A DNA stretch of 64,000 nt from assembly GCA_007115705.1 (NCBI GenBank), contig QXEO01000244.1:57486-121485 (forward strand), given 5' to 3'. This DNA comes from Dactylis glomerata. Lineage: Eukaryota; Streptophyta; Magnoliopsida; Poales; Poaceae. Shown here one piece after another: positions 23,017 to 35,579 of this stretch (position 1 is the stretch's first letter; each line of letters begins with the position of its first letter). Below the pieces are notes generated by a model. It was not told the origin of the DNA and searched no databases. It was given only the letters and a program-made list of their open reading frames with translations. Position numbers and translations under genes: made by a program.

Positions 23017-23509
23017 GCCAAGCCATCTATGACTCTGAAGGTGGTGAACAGGACCTCGGAAACATCTTTGCATGGGGCTGTCCCGGCAACTATCACCCGC
23101 CAAGACTCACCTGCACCGGCAAAGGGTAAGGATCCCAAACCAGACCCCATTGCTGCCCTGGCTGAAAGAGAAACTCCCCTCTAGGCAGAGGAGCTGCTGT
23201 AGTACCTCAAGTTCTAGTACCTCTATCATCGCCATGAGGGGGGAGTAAAGCTCCGCTGAATCCCCCGGGAACAAGGCCAGGCCCTTCTAGCCGACATTCA
23301 TGGAGGGATCTGCTCCCACCACGTGGGGTCGCGGGCCCTTGCCGGGAAGGCATTTCGGCAAGGATTCTATTGGCATGTAGCCCTAGCCGACACCCAAGCA
23401 TTGGTTCAGTCTTGTGAGGCATGCCATTTCCACTCCAAGAGCATCCACCAGCGAGCTCAAGCACTACAGACCATCCCTATCTCCTGGCCGTTCGCGGTCT
23501 GGGGCTGGA
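23017..23509 (+). pseudogene. Tat-type gypsy remnant: integrase zinc-finger domain
   Basis: Continuation of 20851-22133 after the solo LTR. The segment HGGICSHHVGSRALAGKAF followed by SCEACHFHSK is an HHCC integrase zinc finger (about 23299-23440). It is followed by an IPISWPFAVWG.DV segment, the usual start of the Tat integrase core. The coding stops there because another LTR begins at 23510. Upstream, around 23180-23230, there are in-frame stops. Confidence 0.75.
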
Positions 23510-24181
23510 TGTTGGGGATATAACAAATACGTATACTAGTGATGTAGTCCTAAACCAGCAAGCCAGGTTGGCCCATGGAGGTGGTATGGCGGATTGCCTA
23601 CCGGGCGGCCCCATTGCTGGAAAGCCCATGGCGGTACAGGATGCATGAGCTTATGGCAGATCCGGAGGACAAGCCCATGGCGGGTTGCCTTGTAGTACAC
23701 GACGTTGTATAGGACCTAGTCCCGTACTCCATATTGCATCCGCTCTGGTACCATCGTGATGCCCATGCCAGGCGCCATTATAAGCCGGCGTGGAGAAGCC
23801 CTTGAGGTAGATAGTCTTAGACATATGGCCAATCGCATAGAGAAACAACAAACCCCATCATTGTAACCGAGCACTTGTTGCCATATAGTGATTTATAACA
23901 GCACGTAGGGTCTCGCCACCGTTGCGGGATCTGAAGCTGGGTAACTCGTGCTACCACCATCCCGAATCGCTCTGCCGTGTTCACCCCCTTCCACAAACCG
24001 CCATACAACTAACCCTATGGCAGATCTGTTGACGAAACCACGACAGTTGGTGCCCACCATGGGGCAAAACACGTCAGGAGCACAAATCCAGGCGGGATCC
24101 GCCTTCGCAGGCATCAGTGACATCGTCGCCATCGGGCGTGTCCTCTATGATTCTGGCTTCCCCATCGTCCCAGTGGATAAC
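23510..24181 (+). mobile_element. 5' LTR and gag start of another gypsy element
   Basis: An LTR-like block begins TGTTGGGGATATAAC at 23510 and ends ACCACGACA at 24045. It is followed at once by a primer-site-like GTTGGTGCCCACCATGGGGC (24046-24065) and about 115 bp of open reading (to 24181) that could be the start of gag. It inserted directly after the integrase start of the Tat remnant. The rest is cut off by the next element at 24182, and no partner LTR is in the window. Confidence 0.6.
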
Positions 24182-25300
24182 TGATGACCCACAAGTATAG
24201 GGGGTGTATCGTAGTACTTTCGATAAATAAGAGTGTCGAACCCAACGAGGTGCAGAAGGTGTTGACAAGTGGTTTTGATCAAGGATTCACTATAAATACT
24301 AGCAAATGGGTTTTTAGGGGTATTTGGTAATGCAAATAAATAAAGAACAAGTAAATAAAAGAGAGTAATAACAATTGCAGCGAGTGGCCCAATCCTTTCT
24401 TGAGCAAAGGACAAGCCGGTTGTGTAACTTATGATGACCAAATGTTCTCGAGGACACACGGGAGTTTCTGTCAAGAGCTTTCGCTTCATGCCACTAAATA
24501 ATCTTTATTGGTTTGATAAGTGTTATGGGGGTGAACCTGTGCTAGCGTACTACCCTTACTAGGATAAATACACACTTGTGATTGTACCCCTTGCAAGCAT
24601 CCGCAACTACAAGAAAGTAATTAAGATAAATCTAACCACAGCCTTAAACTCTAAGATCCTATGCTCCCTGGTGCAATGGTTTCCTAACAGGGGTTTATGT
24701 TTCTGTCACTCCAGCAACCCCACAATTAGTAGCCAAATACACAATGCATCTCACTAGGCCCATAAATGGTGAAGTATCATGTAGTCGACGTTCACATGAC
24801 ACCACTAGTGAAATAGCACCACAACAAATAAATATCAAACCATTAAATATTACTTAACATAATTCCACTACTAACATCTTGACTTCTCCCATGTCCTCAA
24901 GAACTAAACAAACTACTCACAAGACATCATATGGATCATGATCAGAGGTGAAATAATGGTAAATAACAATATGAACATAAACCTTAATTCAACAGTTCCA
25001 CTCAATAGCATCAACCACAAGAGTAATCAACACCGAGAAAGTTTCCCCTAAGAATTTAACAAGATTCAACTCAAGATGTTACAGCGGGATGGCGTGGTGA
25101 TGGTGAAGATGAAGGTGCTGGTAATGGAGATGATGATGATGATGATCATGATGAAGTCTGGTGCGATGGCGATGACGATGGCGACGATCTCCCCTCTCCG
25201 GGAAGGGATTTCCCCGGCAGATTCCTGCCTGCCGGAGAGCTTTTCTCTCTCTGGTGTTTTCTGCCCCGCAGAGGCGGCGATGTCTATCTCTGAGCTCCCC
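24182..25300 (-). mobile_element. Truncated LTR of a Triticeae-type element
   Basis: Starts TGATGACCCACAAGTATAGGGG, an LTR end common in wheat-tribe genomes (from memory). It contains A-rich sequence, then a GATGAT-rich stretch and CTCCCCTCTCCGGGAAGGG near 25190. It runs into the 3' end of a minus-strand integrase near 25300 with no LTR terminus or target duplication, so that side looks like a deletion junction. No credible gene; the open frames near 25076-25387 are simple-sequence artefacts. Confidence 0.55.
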
Positions 25301-28300
25301 CTTCACTTAAGTTCCATGGGTTACCTTCATCTTTTCCTATCTTTTTGTCTTGAAGTCGATATGCTCCTCCCAGTATTACTTCTGTAACTTTGTAAGGTCC
25401 CAACCAATGTGATTCTAACTTCCCATGACCGTCCTATTTTAGTCACATCATGAGATCTCCCACCTCGAAAGAGCGGGGGTGTATGCGACTACTATGGTAG
25501 TTTCTCATGTTCTGTTGATACTGCATGGCTCTGGCCAGTGCAACATCTCTTACTAAATCTAATGCATCAACATCATCCTAAAGTAATGCATTAGAGGTGC
25601 TTTCTGCATAAGTTGTGATTCTGGGAGCCTTATGAGTAATTTTGACTGGAAGCACGGCTTCTGCACCATGGACTAGAAAGAAAGGTGTTTCTTGAGTTGC
25701 TGCATTAGGCGTGGTTCTAAGACTCCAAAGCACGGAGGGAAACTCATCTACCCAAGCATGCTTAGCTTTCTCGAGGGGCAACAATAGCCTCTTCTTTATA
25801 CCATTGCATATTAAGCAATTTGCTTTTTCAACTTGTTCGTTTGTCTTTGGATGTGCTACTGATGCAAACTTAAGTTTGATGCCCATACTTTTGCAATAAT
25901 TTTTCAACTCTTTGGACGTGAAATTCCTCCCATTATCTGTGATGATACTGTGCGGTACCCCAAAGCGGAATATTATCGACTTGATGAAGTTGATTGTCGC
26001 TATGGAATCTTGCGTGGTTACTGGAACTGCCTCTGCCCACTTGGTGAACTTGTCAACTGCCACCAGCATGTAAACGTGCCCTCCTGGCCATGTCTTATGC
26101 AACTTCCCCACCATATCTAAACCCCATTGCGCAAATGGCCATGATAGCGGTATTGGCTGGAGTTCTGCTGTAGGCGCGTGGGGCCTAGAAGCAAATCGCT
26201 GGCAAGCCTCACATCTCCGGACGATGTCCTTTGCATCTTCTATTGCTGTTAATCAGTAGAATCCTACACAAAAAGCTTTGGCTGCTATGGCTCTGCTGCT
26301 GGCGTGATGACCGTAGACTCCTTCATGGATATCTTTCAGTATTACTTGCCCTTCCTGAGGGGTGACGCTCCTTTGCAAGACTCTTGTTATGCTTTTCTTA
26401 TATAGCTTCCCATGTACCACGACGAAAGCTTTAGATCGTCGTACTATCCTTCATGCCTCTACCACATCTTTGGGTAGTGTATTACTGATCATATATGCTA
26501 AATATGGCTACATCCAGGTTACCTCGACCATCATGACATCCTCTGGCTCTATCGTGCTTTTCTGCTGTTTCTTTGCTACCCCCCGAGTCTGATATTGTAT
26601 GCTTGCCTGGTTTGCTAGTACTCGAAGTTTTGTTTTATTTTATCGACCTCTCCATGATTTCCTCCCAGCATACTCCTAGTGGTATCGGTAAACATTGGGA
26701 CCCGATGTTTGCCAGATGATCGGCCTCCTCATTGCTTGTCTTGCTTATGTGTTATGCTTCACACCCATTCAATGTTCCTTCTAGATAGTAATATAAATTA
26801 CAATATGCTATCATGTTGTCACTGATAGCATTGCAGTGATTCATCGCTTGTTGAACCACTAGATTTGAGTCTCCAAATATCCTTAGTCGAGTTGCACCAC
26901 ATGCTTTAGCCATCTTCATTCTGTGCAAAAGAGCCTCGTACTCGGCTTCATTGTTGGAAGCTTGCGGAAAACTCATCCTTAACACATATTTTAGCTTATC
27001 TCCTTGTGGTGATATTAATACTACTCTAGCTCCAGCTCCTTCGACTCTCTTCGATTCGTCGAAGTACATTGTCCAGACACTCGACAGACCAGGAGGTCCT
27101 GTGTTCTGTAATTCTAACCACTCTGCTATAAAATCTAGCAAAAACTGGGATTTGATAGCCTTCATCTTCTCATACGTGATATCCAGAGGGGAGAGTTCGA
27201 TTACCCATAAGGAAACACGTCCTATTGCTTCTAGGTTGTTCAGTATGTTTGATAATGGAGCCTCATTAACAAATATTATTGGATGAACCGCGAAGTATTG
27301 TCGCAATTTTCGTGATGTCATGGACACACTGTATGCAAGTTTTTGGTAGTGCGGGTAACGCTGCTTTGATGGTGACAGTACCTCACTGAGAAAGTACACT
27401 CGACGCTGGACTCCGTGGGCCTTCCCTTCTTCACTTTGTTTGACTACTAACACCGTACTTACCACCTGATGTGTGGCGACGATATATAGTAACAATGGTT
27501 CCTTTTCTTTGGGTGCGACCAACACTAGGGGTGTGGAGAGCACATTCTTCAATTGCGCAAATGTTGTGTCTGCTTCTTCTATCCACTCGAATTTTTTATC
27601 AGACTTTTCCATGAGTGCGTAAAATGGGAGAGCCTTTTCGCCCAGCCGTGCGATGAATGAACTTAGTGCTGCTACACGCCCTGCGAGTTGCTATACTTCA
27701 TGCAGTTTTGCTGGTTTTCCCATTGTTAATATTTCCTGAAACTTCTCTGGATTTGCCTCTATTCCTCTTGCCAACACCAGGTCCTAGAAGTTGTCCTGCT
27801 GCAATGCCAAAGGAACAGTTGGTCAGATTTAACTTTAGCTTGAACCTGTCTAGGTTGTCGAAGGTTTCCTTCAAGTCATGAATTAAGGATTCCTCTTTTA
27901 TTGTGGTGATGACCTTGTCGTCGATGTATACTTGGATATTTTGACCTATTTGGCTCCTGAGGCAGTTTTGCATCATCCTCTGGTAAGTTGCTCCCGCGTT
28001 CTTGAGGCCGAAGGGCATAACTTGGTAACAAAAGATGCCGTATGGTGTAATGAAGGCTGTATTTTCTTTGTCTTCTTTTTTCAACATGATCTAGTTGTAT
28101 CCCGAATATGCGTCCAAAAAGGAAAGCCTTGCACACCCCGCCGTTGAATCAATTACCTGATCTATGCGAGGTAGCGGGAAGGGATCCTTTGGACAGTGTT
28201 TATTGAGGGATGTGTAATCAACACATACGTGGAGTATGTCTATGTTTTTCTTTGGGACGATCACTGCGTTGGACACCTAGGTTGATGTTTTCATTTCTGA

Positions 28301-29170
28301 TGAAGCCTGTGTTTTCCAATCTGTGCAGCTCACCTACTATTGCTTTACGCTTTGGTTCTTCAAACCATCGAAGGGATTGCTTGACCGGCCTTGCTTTTGG
28401 ATCCACATTGAGTGTGTGCTCGACGAGTTCCCTAGGAACCCCTGGCATGTCTGAGGGACACCAAGCGAAGATTTCCCAGCGCTCACAGAGGAACTCGACG
28501 AGCGCGCTTTCCTATGCGGGATCTAGGTTTATTGCGATGGAGGTTATTTTTGCTGGGTCCGTGGGGTGAACCCGAACTTTTTTGGAATCTTGGGTTGTGT
28601 CGAAAGCCTGATTTGGCAGGAATCGACCTACGTCGGGTAGCACATTTTGATCAGTCTCTCCTTTGAGCCATGCGTACTCCGCTGTCATGATGAAGGTTTG
28701 CACAATTCTGTTGAATTTGTTGTCACAGGTGTCTGATACTTCGAAACTTTGACTGTGATGACTCCTTTTGGGCGTGAGATTTTTAACATGAGATATGCAT
28801 AGTGGGGTACTGCTATGAATTGTGCAAACGCTGGTCATCCTAGGATTGTGTGATACTGTGATGGCCAATCCATGACTTCAAACTCTAATTTTTCCCTTCG
28901 GAAGTTTCCGCTGTCATCGAAGCAAACGTTGAGTTTGATCTTCCCTAGTGGGTGGTTTGCGCTTCGTGTACTAACCCGTGAAAAGAGCTGTCTGTCGGCT
29001 GCAGCCATTCCAGTGATATATTCATTGCCCTTAGAGTTCTTGCATATATTAGATTTATACCACTGCCAGCGTCCATGAATACTCTCCCGATATTGTATCC
29101 TCCAATTTGCGCCTTCAATACCATTGGTGCGTGCCCTGGCCTTGGTACTTTTCTCTGGTGGTCCTCTCAA
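25300..29170 (-). pseudogene. Tat-type pol: protease, RT, RNase H (two), integrase
   Basis: Protease and its end at 28512-29170 (residues near WPSQYHTILG, then AVPHYAYLMLKIS in another frame). RT at 27698-28276, with VPKKNIDILHVCVDYTSLNK, VMPFGLKNAGATYQ and YIDD; a TAG at about 28088-28090 replaces what reads as CAG. RNase H and archaeal-type RNase H at 26752-27612 (GDSNLVVQQ). Integrase core at 25578-26114, with Asp in the VDKFTKWAEA region, ITDNGRNF and NEQVEKAN as the catalytic D-D-E positions. The C-terminal module ends near 25300 with AYRLQDKK..GNPWNLS. Several frame changes between domains show it is non-functional. Confidence 0.85.
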
Positions 29171-29531
29171 CTAAACCTGACTGTCTGGTTTGACCACCTG
29201 AGATATTCTGTGGTGGCTGGTGGTGCTGATATTGCTAGTTTTACTTGTCTGGATGTATTTTTCTGCTCCTTTTTTGACTTTCGGACAGGCTGGATCATTG
29301 CGGAAACGTACACCCTTGATTTAGGATATCTTTGACCACTTTGTATTTGATATCCCTAATTTACGGTCGTCTTGTCGTAAGCTGTGGATCCTGGTTTTGC
29401 TCCTTGGTTCAATTCCATGGCTTCTTGCAATTTGACAAACGTCCTACAGTCTCTCATCAGATGGTTTGAAACCCTCTTCCCGTCGAGGTATGCGTATTGG
29501 ATACGACAAGGTCCATTAAGTATGTCCTCTG

Positions 29532-30737
29532 CTAATGGATCGAGGTATCTGGGCTTATCGCCTTTGGAATTATCTTTTTTATGATACTCCCTACTCTTAT
29601 GCTCATCTCCTTCTTTGTCGCTCCTCCTGTAAACTGGGGATACTTGGTTGCGCGAGATGCGGTTGTCTTCGTTATGAGACCTAAGCCTCTGGTTATTCTA
29701 TCTACTTGATCTATCATGCTATGGTGAGCGTGCTCTTTTGTTGTAATAAGCATCCTCTCCATCCGTGAATCTATTTGCTACCTCCATTAGCTCTGACACC
29801 GTTCTAGGTCTTATTCTTCCCACTGCTTCAACGAGATCCGAATGGCGAAGGCCAAACGCAAAAGCGTCTATTGCTCGCTCGTCGGAGACATTTTCTGCTG
29901 AGTTTTTTATTATACTCAACCATCGTATATACGAACACAACATCTCTCCACTTTGCTGTATACAAGATTTAACTTCCTCTATTAACGCTAATTGCGTATA
30001 TGTTGAACGTAAGTTCCTTGTAAACTGATTCTCCAGCTCGCCCCAACTTCCGATGGAATCGTCGGGTAGCTTACCTAACCAAGACCGTGATGTGCCGGTG
30101 AGGTGTAGCTGCAAACTTTGCATTGTTGTTGCCCATGAGCCCCCGAGTATTTTTACTTCTTGAAGATAATCTGACAGCCATAATTCGGGTTCTCGCGACC
30201 CGTCATATTTTTGCTGGTCGTGTGGTAACTTAAAAGCTTTGGGTACATGTGTCCTGCGAACCCTGCGGATAAAGCATGGCACTCCCATTTCCTTTTCTTC
30301 ATCTTCGTAGTTTTCTTCATCCCACTCATAGCGTGACCTATTTACCTTGGCTTGTGCGATGATATTTCGTGCATCTTCCCTTTGTGCCCTGTAATTTTTC
30401 CCGCCAGGTGAACTCAATCTTTGGGTTCACAAAGACTGGGACTTTCGCCTTCTGTTTCATGTCTGTTCATTGTGTGTTCCCTCCTTTTCCACTGATTTTT
30501 GGCTTAACTCATATCCAATCAGCCCCACGATTTTTATGGCGGCTTGATGCATGCTTTTCCGTGGACCTCCGGGTTCTGGCTGTGTGATTAACATGTATGC
30601 TTGTGCTGCTACCAGGGCTGCCTCTGGCGTGTGTTGCCTAATATTTTCTTCCTCATCTGCTGCTACAAATGAGTTTCGGCTTGCTTTCCTTGACCACCCT
30701 ATCCTTCTTCTATTGTGCTTTTGCTCATGGTGCCTTT
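29532..30737 (-). pseudogene. Tat-type gag, C-terminal part
   Basis: Main open piece 29719-30417, with VRRTHVPKAFKLPHDQQKYDG, WLSDYLQEVKILGG and FTRNLRSTYTQ, the classical gag retrotransposon domain. An N-terminal extension to 30737 (QPEPGGPRKSMHQAAIK) is interrupted by stops near 30440-30480. It joins the piece at 37262-38143 once the 30738-37256 insertion is removed. Confidence 0.8.
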
Positions 30738-32110
30738 TGATGACGCGGTATTGAAGGTGCTAGAGAACTTGATTGCATTTGTTGACGAAGTAAAATGACT
30801 GGCCAGTTGGAAACCCCAAGAGAAGGTTCGATGAATATAGCAGCAAGTTTTCCCTCAGTTATGAAACCAAGGTTATCAATCCAGTAGGAAAAAGCCAAAT
30901 GACTGAAGGTGATGCCTGCTAGCTTCGCGACAGCTCCGGACAATTTATAGGGCACCTCGTCCAAGCTTTGCTTTGCGAGCGGCAACGTGGAACCTGCACA
31001 CAACACAACCAAATACTTTGTTCCGAACTTACGATGAGGTTGTCAATCTCACCGGTTTGCTTGAAACAAAGGGTATGAGCGTATCGGGTGGAAAACAGTA
31101 GTAGTATGCGAGTAAAGTAAACAGTGCGAGTAAAGTAAACAGGTGATAGCAATATAATGGAAATAGGACCAGGGTCCACAGTTCACTAGTGGTGTCTCTC
31201 CATAAGATAAAATAACACATGCTCGGTAAACAAATTACAGTTGGGCAATTGATAGAATAAAGACAATGTGCATGTGTTGAGAGGATCACTATGAGATTTA
31301 CTCTGGGCATTACAACAAGATACATAGACCGCCATCCAACTGCATCTATGACTAATAATATAACATAAAATTTAGTATATCAACTCAATCATAACACCAA
31401 TATTCATCGGATCCCAACAAACACAACATGTAGAATTACATAACGGTGATCTCGATCATGTAAGGCAGCTCACGAGATCTAAACATGAAGCACATGGTGG
31501 AGAAGACAACCATCTAGCTACTGCTATGGACCCATAGTCCAAGCTAGACTACTCACTCATCGCGCCAGAGGTAAGCATGGCGATGAAGAAGACCTCCGGT
31601 GGTGATTCCCCTCTCCGGCAGGGTGCCGGGAAGAGCTTCTGGACCCTTCCGATCTCGGGTCGACGACGGCGGCGGATCGCGATGTGTTTCTGGAAAAGTG
31701 ATCGGGTCTTTAGGTTTTTCTCATCGGGGGGTCTTTATAGGCGACAGGGCAGCGTCAGAAGTGGACTAGGGGGCCCACACCATAGGCCGGTGCGGGCCAG
31801 GGGTAGGCCGCGCCCCCTGGTGGTGTGGCCGCCCTCTGGCTCGGCTCCGTCTCCTCTTTGGTCTTCTGGAAGCTCCGTTAAATATCTGGACTTCTGGCTT
31901 TTGTTTCGTCCAATTCCGAGAATATTTCCTGTGTAACTTTTCTGAAACACAAAAACAGCAGAAAACAAGGAACTGGCACTGTGGCATCTCGTTAATAGGT
32001 TAGTTCTGGAAAATGCATAAAAATGCCACGAAGTGTAACGAAACACTAAGCAAATGGTGTTAAAACAAGCATGGAGCATCAAAAATTATGGATACGTTGG
32101 AGACGTATCA
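30738..32110 (-). repeat. 3' LTR of the non-autonomous element, with internal deletion
   Basis: 1,373 bp. Relative to the partner it lacks about 305 bp after ACTAATAAT (near 31355), where the partner has 36201-36505. The plus-strand end GACGTATCA is followed by GCATCCCCAAGCTT, the reverse of the polypurine tract. Confidence 0.93.
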
Positions 32111-34807
32111 GCATCCCCAAGCTTAACTCCTGCTCATCCTCGAGTAGGTAAGTGATAACAAAAGAAATAATTTTTGAGGTGACATGCACCTACACAATCT
32201 TGATCATACATGTAAGTATTGTGCGTTGGGATCAAAAGAACTTAAAACATGGGCATGAAATATATAATCTTGATAGAAGAAACTTAGCAACCTTGTTATA
32301 ACATGAAAAAGAACACAAACAAAAGATCATGAAAATGAAACAATGAAAGTCAAACGTGTGTTCAAATTATATGGAAAAACATACAAATGGTTTTCAGCTT
32401 GTCCTTCATGAGAGAGAAAAACATAAATGCATAGGATACCTTCAAGTTTAAGAGGGAGACTAGATACAAATAATTTAAGAACAAGTGAAACCAACATCAT
32501 GAATCAATCAATGAAAACTTTGGGACAATGCACATTATACTCAGAATGACAACTATGCTCTCTTAGACAGTGCATAAAGATAGAAGGTGGAGACTCAACA
32601 TAAAAGTAAAAGAAAGGCCCTTTGCGGAGGGAAGCAGTGATTAAACATGTGCTAGAGCTTTTCATTTGTAAAACAGAGAGATAAAAATTAGGTTTTGAGT
32701 AAACATGTGCTAGAGCTTTTCATTTGTAAAATAGAGAGATAAAAATTGGGTTTTGAGAGGTGGTTGCCTTTGTCAACGACTAGCAATGGGGTCTTACTAT
32801 CTTCCATAATAAACAAGTGAGAGCGGTTCCGAGTTCTTTGAAAATTTGGCACATTGGTGCTCTTTTATAAAGCATTGGCACTCCTCCCCACCTTTTTTCC
32901 TTTCTCAAACCATGTCTAACCGATTCCATTGGGTGCCCACCAACATTCACACACCATGGAGGAGTGCCTTTTTTTTCTTTTGTAGAATTAGATTGCAATG
33001 GTCTGACCAGCTCTCATGCAAAATTAATGATGAGCAGATGAAGCTGCCTAGTCGAGGGGTACTTAATTTAATATGGAAGATAGCAATTCCGACCACTACA
33101 TCCCCATGAGCTAAAAATAGTGGCACAAAATGAGAAGTATTTGAAAGTTTTGAAAGGTAGCACATGAAAATTTACTTGGAATGGCTTGCAAATAGCATGC
33201 ATAGGAATTTATAGTGGACACAATGGCAAACTTGGTTTTTAGGAGTTGGATGCACGAGTAGAGCTCATACTCAGTACAAAATGAGGGCTAGCAAAAGACT
33301 GGGAGCAACCAACTAAGAGAGCAATAATGGCCATAATCATGCAAAGTGACAAAGCGACATTAAAAGAAGCATAAGATGGCATCAAAAGTCAAAAACTAAA
33401 TGATCATAGAGGCAATGGCGACTTTGTATGAGTCTAACATGTGTGAGCATGCGCCAAGTCAACCCAAATAAAGCATCAAGGAGAAAACCAAAATAATGCT
33501 TCCAAATAATTAAAACAACGCATGATTTTTTCAAAGGCTCATTAAGCTATCTCAGTCATTTGAGAGAAGTCATGCTACAGGAAAACCACTAAGCATGCTA
33601 TCAAAAAAACATCAAGCACGACATGCAAAAGCCTAGGCCGCAGTCTACACAAGCTCCTTCTTGTACCACTTTTTTGCATAAAGCTTTTTCTCTTTTCCAA
33701 CACCATTCGAACTTTTTATAAACAACTCTTTTGATGAAAACCAACATGGACCAGAGGCAAAAATACACCTTGATAAAAATATATAACAAGATCTCAACAC
33801 AAATCAAGGCAAAAATCGAAAGCTAAACGCAGTTATAGAAAAAGAGAACACTCGTTGAAACGATAAGAGTGAAAAATGGAGTGTTCTTGGCAAATGAAAA
33901 GCAAGGCAACTTGTCCAAAAGGAATTTATTGGGGTCCAACCATTTATTGTAGCAAATAAAACTAAACAAAACTGAAAACTAAAACAACTGACGCTCCAAG
34001 AAAAACGCATAGTGCATGAAGCAATAAAAATATAGTGTGTTGAAAGGTGACCTGATTTTTGCCGATGAAGAAGGGGTGCCTCGGGGGCATCCCCAAGCTT
34101 TGACGCTTGTACCTCTTGGATATTTCTTGGGGTGCGTGGGCATCCCCAAGCTTGAGATTTTTTCCATTCTTCAACTCATCTCATCATTCTCCAATCCCTA
34201 CAAATGAAAACTTCCTTCATACAAAACTAAACACAAATCTGTTAGCAACATTAGTGTAAGCATAACAATGAATCAACCCCTTTTGCTTCAGGTTTCAACT
34301 CAAAATCACCACATATAAAGTATATACTACTGTATCAACTTCCCCAAAAGTTCCGTGATCAAAAGAACTCAAAAAGAAAGCGGTAAAGCGGCAAACACAA
34401 ATATTGGCTGAAATCTGTCAAAACAGAACAGCTGACAAAGGTCGAATTTTTAGAGGGTTTTCTGTTGCTCAAATCAAAAAGTGTTCAACTAATGAAAGTT
34501 TGGATATAACCTGGGGCATATGCACAAGAAATCGCAGGTCCAAAATATATACAGAGAATTTTCACGAATTTTTACGGTGCAGCACCAAAAACTGTTTCAG
34601 GACAGCAACATCCCCAAATCTTACCTCACTCAAATTAGAGGCTTCTCTTGGCACAAAAACGAAATAAAAATGATAAGGAGAGGTTATTACAGAAGTAATA
34701 ACTTCGAAGACTCAAATAAAAGAAAAATAACTGAAAGTAAAAACATTGGGTTATCTCCCAAGAGTGCTTTTCTTTAACGCCTTTGAGCTAGGCGCAGAAA
34801 GTGTGAA
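32111..34807. other. Non-coding internal region of the non-autonomous element
   Basis: A-rich sequence without a credible gene. It contains a 58-bp tandem duplication at 32642-32757. Two CATCCCCAAGCTT-type motifs (near 34089 and 34142) resemble the element's own polypurine tract region at 32111. Confidence 0.6.
32642..32757. repeat. 58-bp tandem duplication
   Basis: Two copies of a unit starting TAAACATGTGCTAGAGC and ending GGTTTTGAG. They differ at two positions. Confidence 0.92.
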
Positions 34808-35401
34808 TCAAGTATTTTCGAAAGAAGCATTAAGATCAACTGCAGAAGTCTTTTCAATAAGGCATTGTATTTCATCCACATAAGTTTTTGAAGACCCTTT
34901 GTGATCACGCTTTGGTTCACTCAAATCACTAAAAAGGTTTTTGGGACAGATCCAATCAAAATTATTTTCAAAAGCTTCATACAATCCCAAGAGCTTGCTA
35001 GGTATTGGTATTTCGGTTCCTTCATTGTTTGTACTAACAACCTTTATAGGTGAACCGAGCTTATTAAAGCACTTAAGAACTTTCCTAGCTTCAATGGCAA
35101 CATCTGTAAACTCTATACGCAAAGTTTCCAAGATAAAAGCTTTCTTTTCAGGATCTTCAATTTCATGAAGCTTAAGGAACATGTGTTGCATAAAAGGATT
35201 AAGGCTAGCAAACCTAGCTTCCAACATGTGAATTAAATAAGCAGAAGCAACTTCAATACTAGGAACAAGCTCAACCAAAGACTTTTCCTCAACTTCTTTA
35301 TGCATACTAATATGATTAAAGAACTCCTCAATGTTACTTTTTCCAATAATTGAACCACTACCTATTGAGAGGTCCTCCAAAACGTACTTAGGGAACAACA
35401 T
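34808..35401 (-). CDS. Unknown 197-residue protein of the non-autonomous element
   Basis: Intact frame of 197 codons starting MLFPKYVLEDLS, about 180 bp downstream of the 5' LTR on the minus strand, where gag would normally begin. It is acidic, rich in Leu, Glu and Ser, and mostly helical by composition (for example LKLHEIEDPEKKAF), with no signal peptide, membrane segment, zinc knuckle or catalytic motif. It resembles no gag I know. Its intact state in an otherwise non-coding element suggests either recent selection or chance. Function unknown. Confidence 0.55.
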   Translation of the reverse strand: MLFPKYVLEDLSIGSGSIIGKSNIEEFFNHISMHKEVEEKSLVELVPSIEVASAYLIHMLEARFASLNPFMQHMFLKLHEIEDPEKKAFILETLRIEFTDVAIEARKVLKCFNKLGSPIKVVSTNNEGTEIPIPSKLLGLYEAFENNFDWICPKNLFSDLSEPKRDHKGSSKTYVDEIQCLIEKTSAVDLNASFENT

Positions 35402-35551
35402 AACGAACTAAAGTAAAGAAATAACAACTAAAAAGGATACTAATTTTTGTGTGTTTTTGATAAAACGATGCAAGTAAAAATAAAGTAAAGCAAAACTTAA
35501 AACAAAGTAAAGGATGTGCGTGCGAAACTCCCCTTGCAGAAGTCTTCTTTT

Positions 35552-35572
35552 TCCCCGGCAACGGCAACAGAA
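35552..35572 (-). other. Primer-binding site region, Athila-like
   Basis: On the minus strand TGTTGCCGTTGCCGGGGA lies close to the LTR at 35580. It differs by a few bases from TGGCGCCGTTGCCGGGGA of Athila/Sabrina elements (from memory). Confidence 0.6.
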
Positions 35573-35579
35573 AACTTGT

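Noticed and set aside
24182..25300. A complete solo LTR
   Set aside because: The left edge is clear, but the right edge lacks an LTR terminus and no matching 5-bp duplication to ATAAC was found.
25076..25387. His-rich and Met-rich small proteins
   Set aside because: They come from a GATGAT simple repeat inside a truncated LTR.
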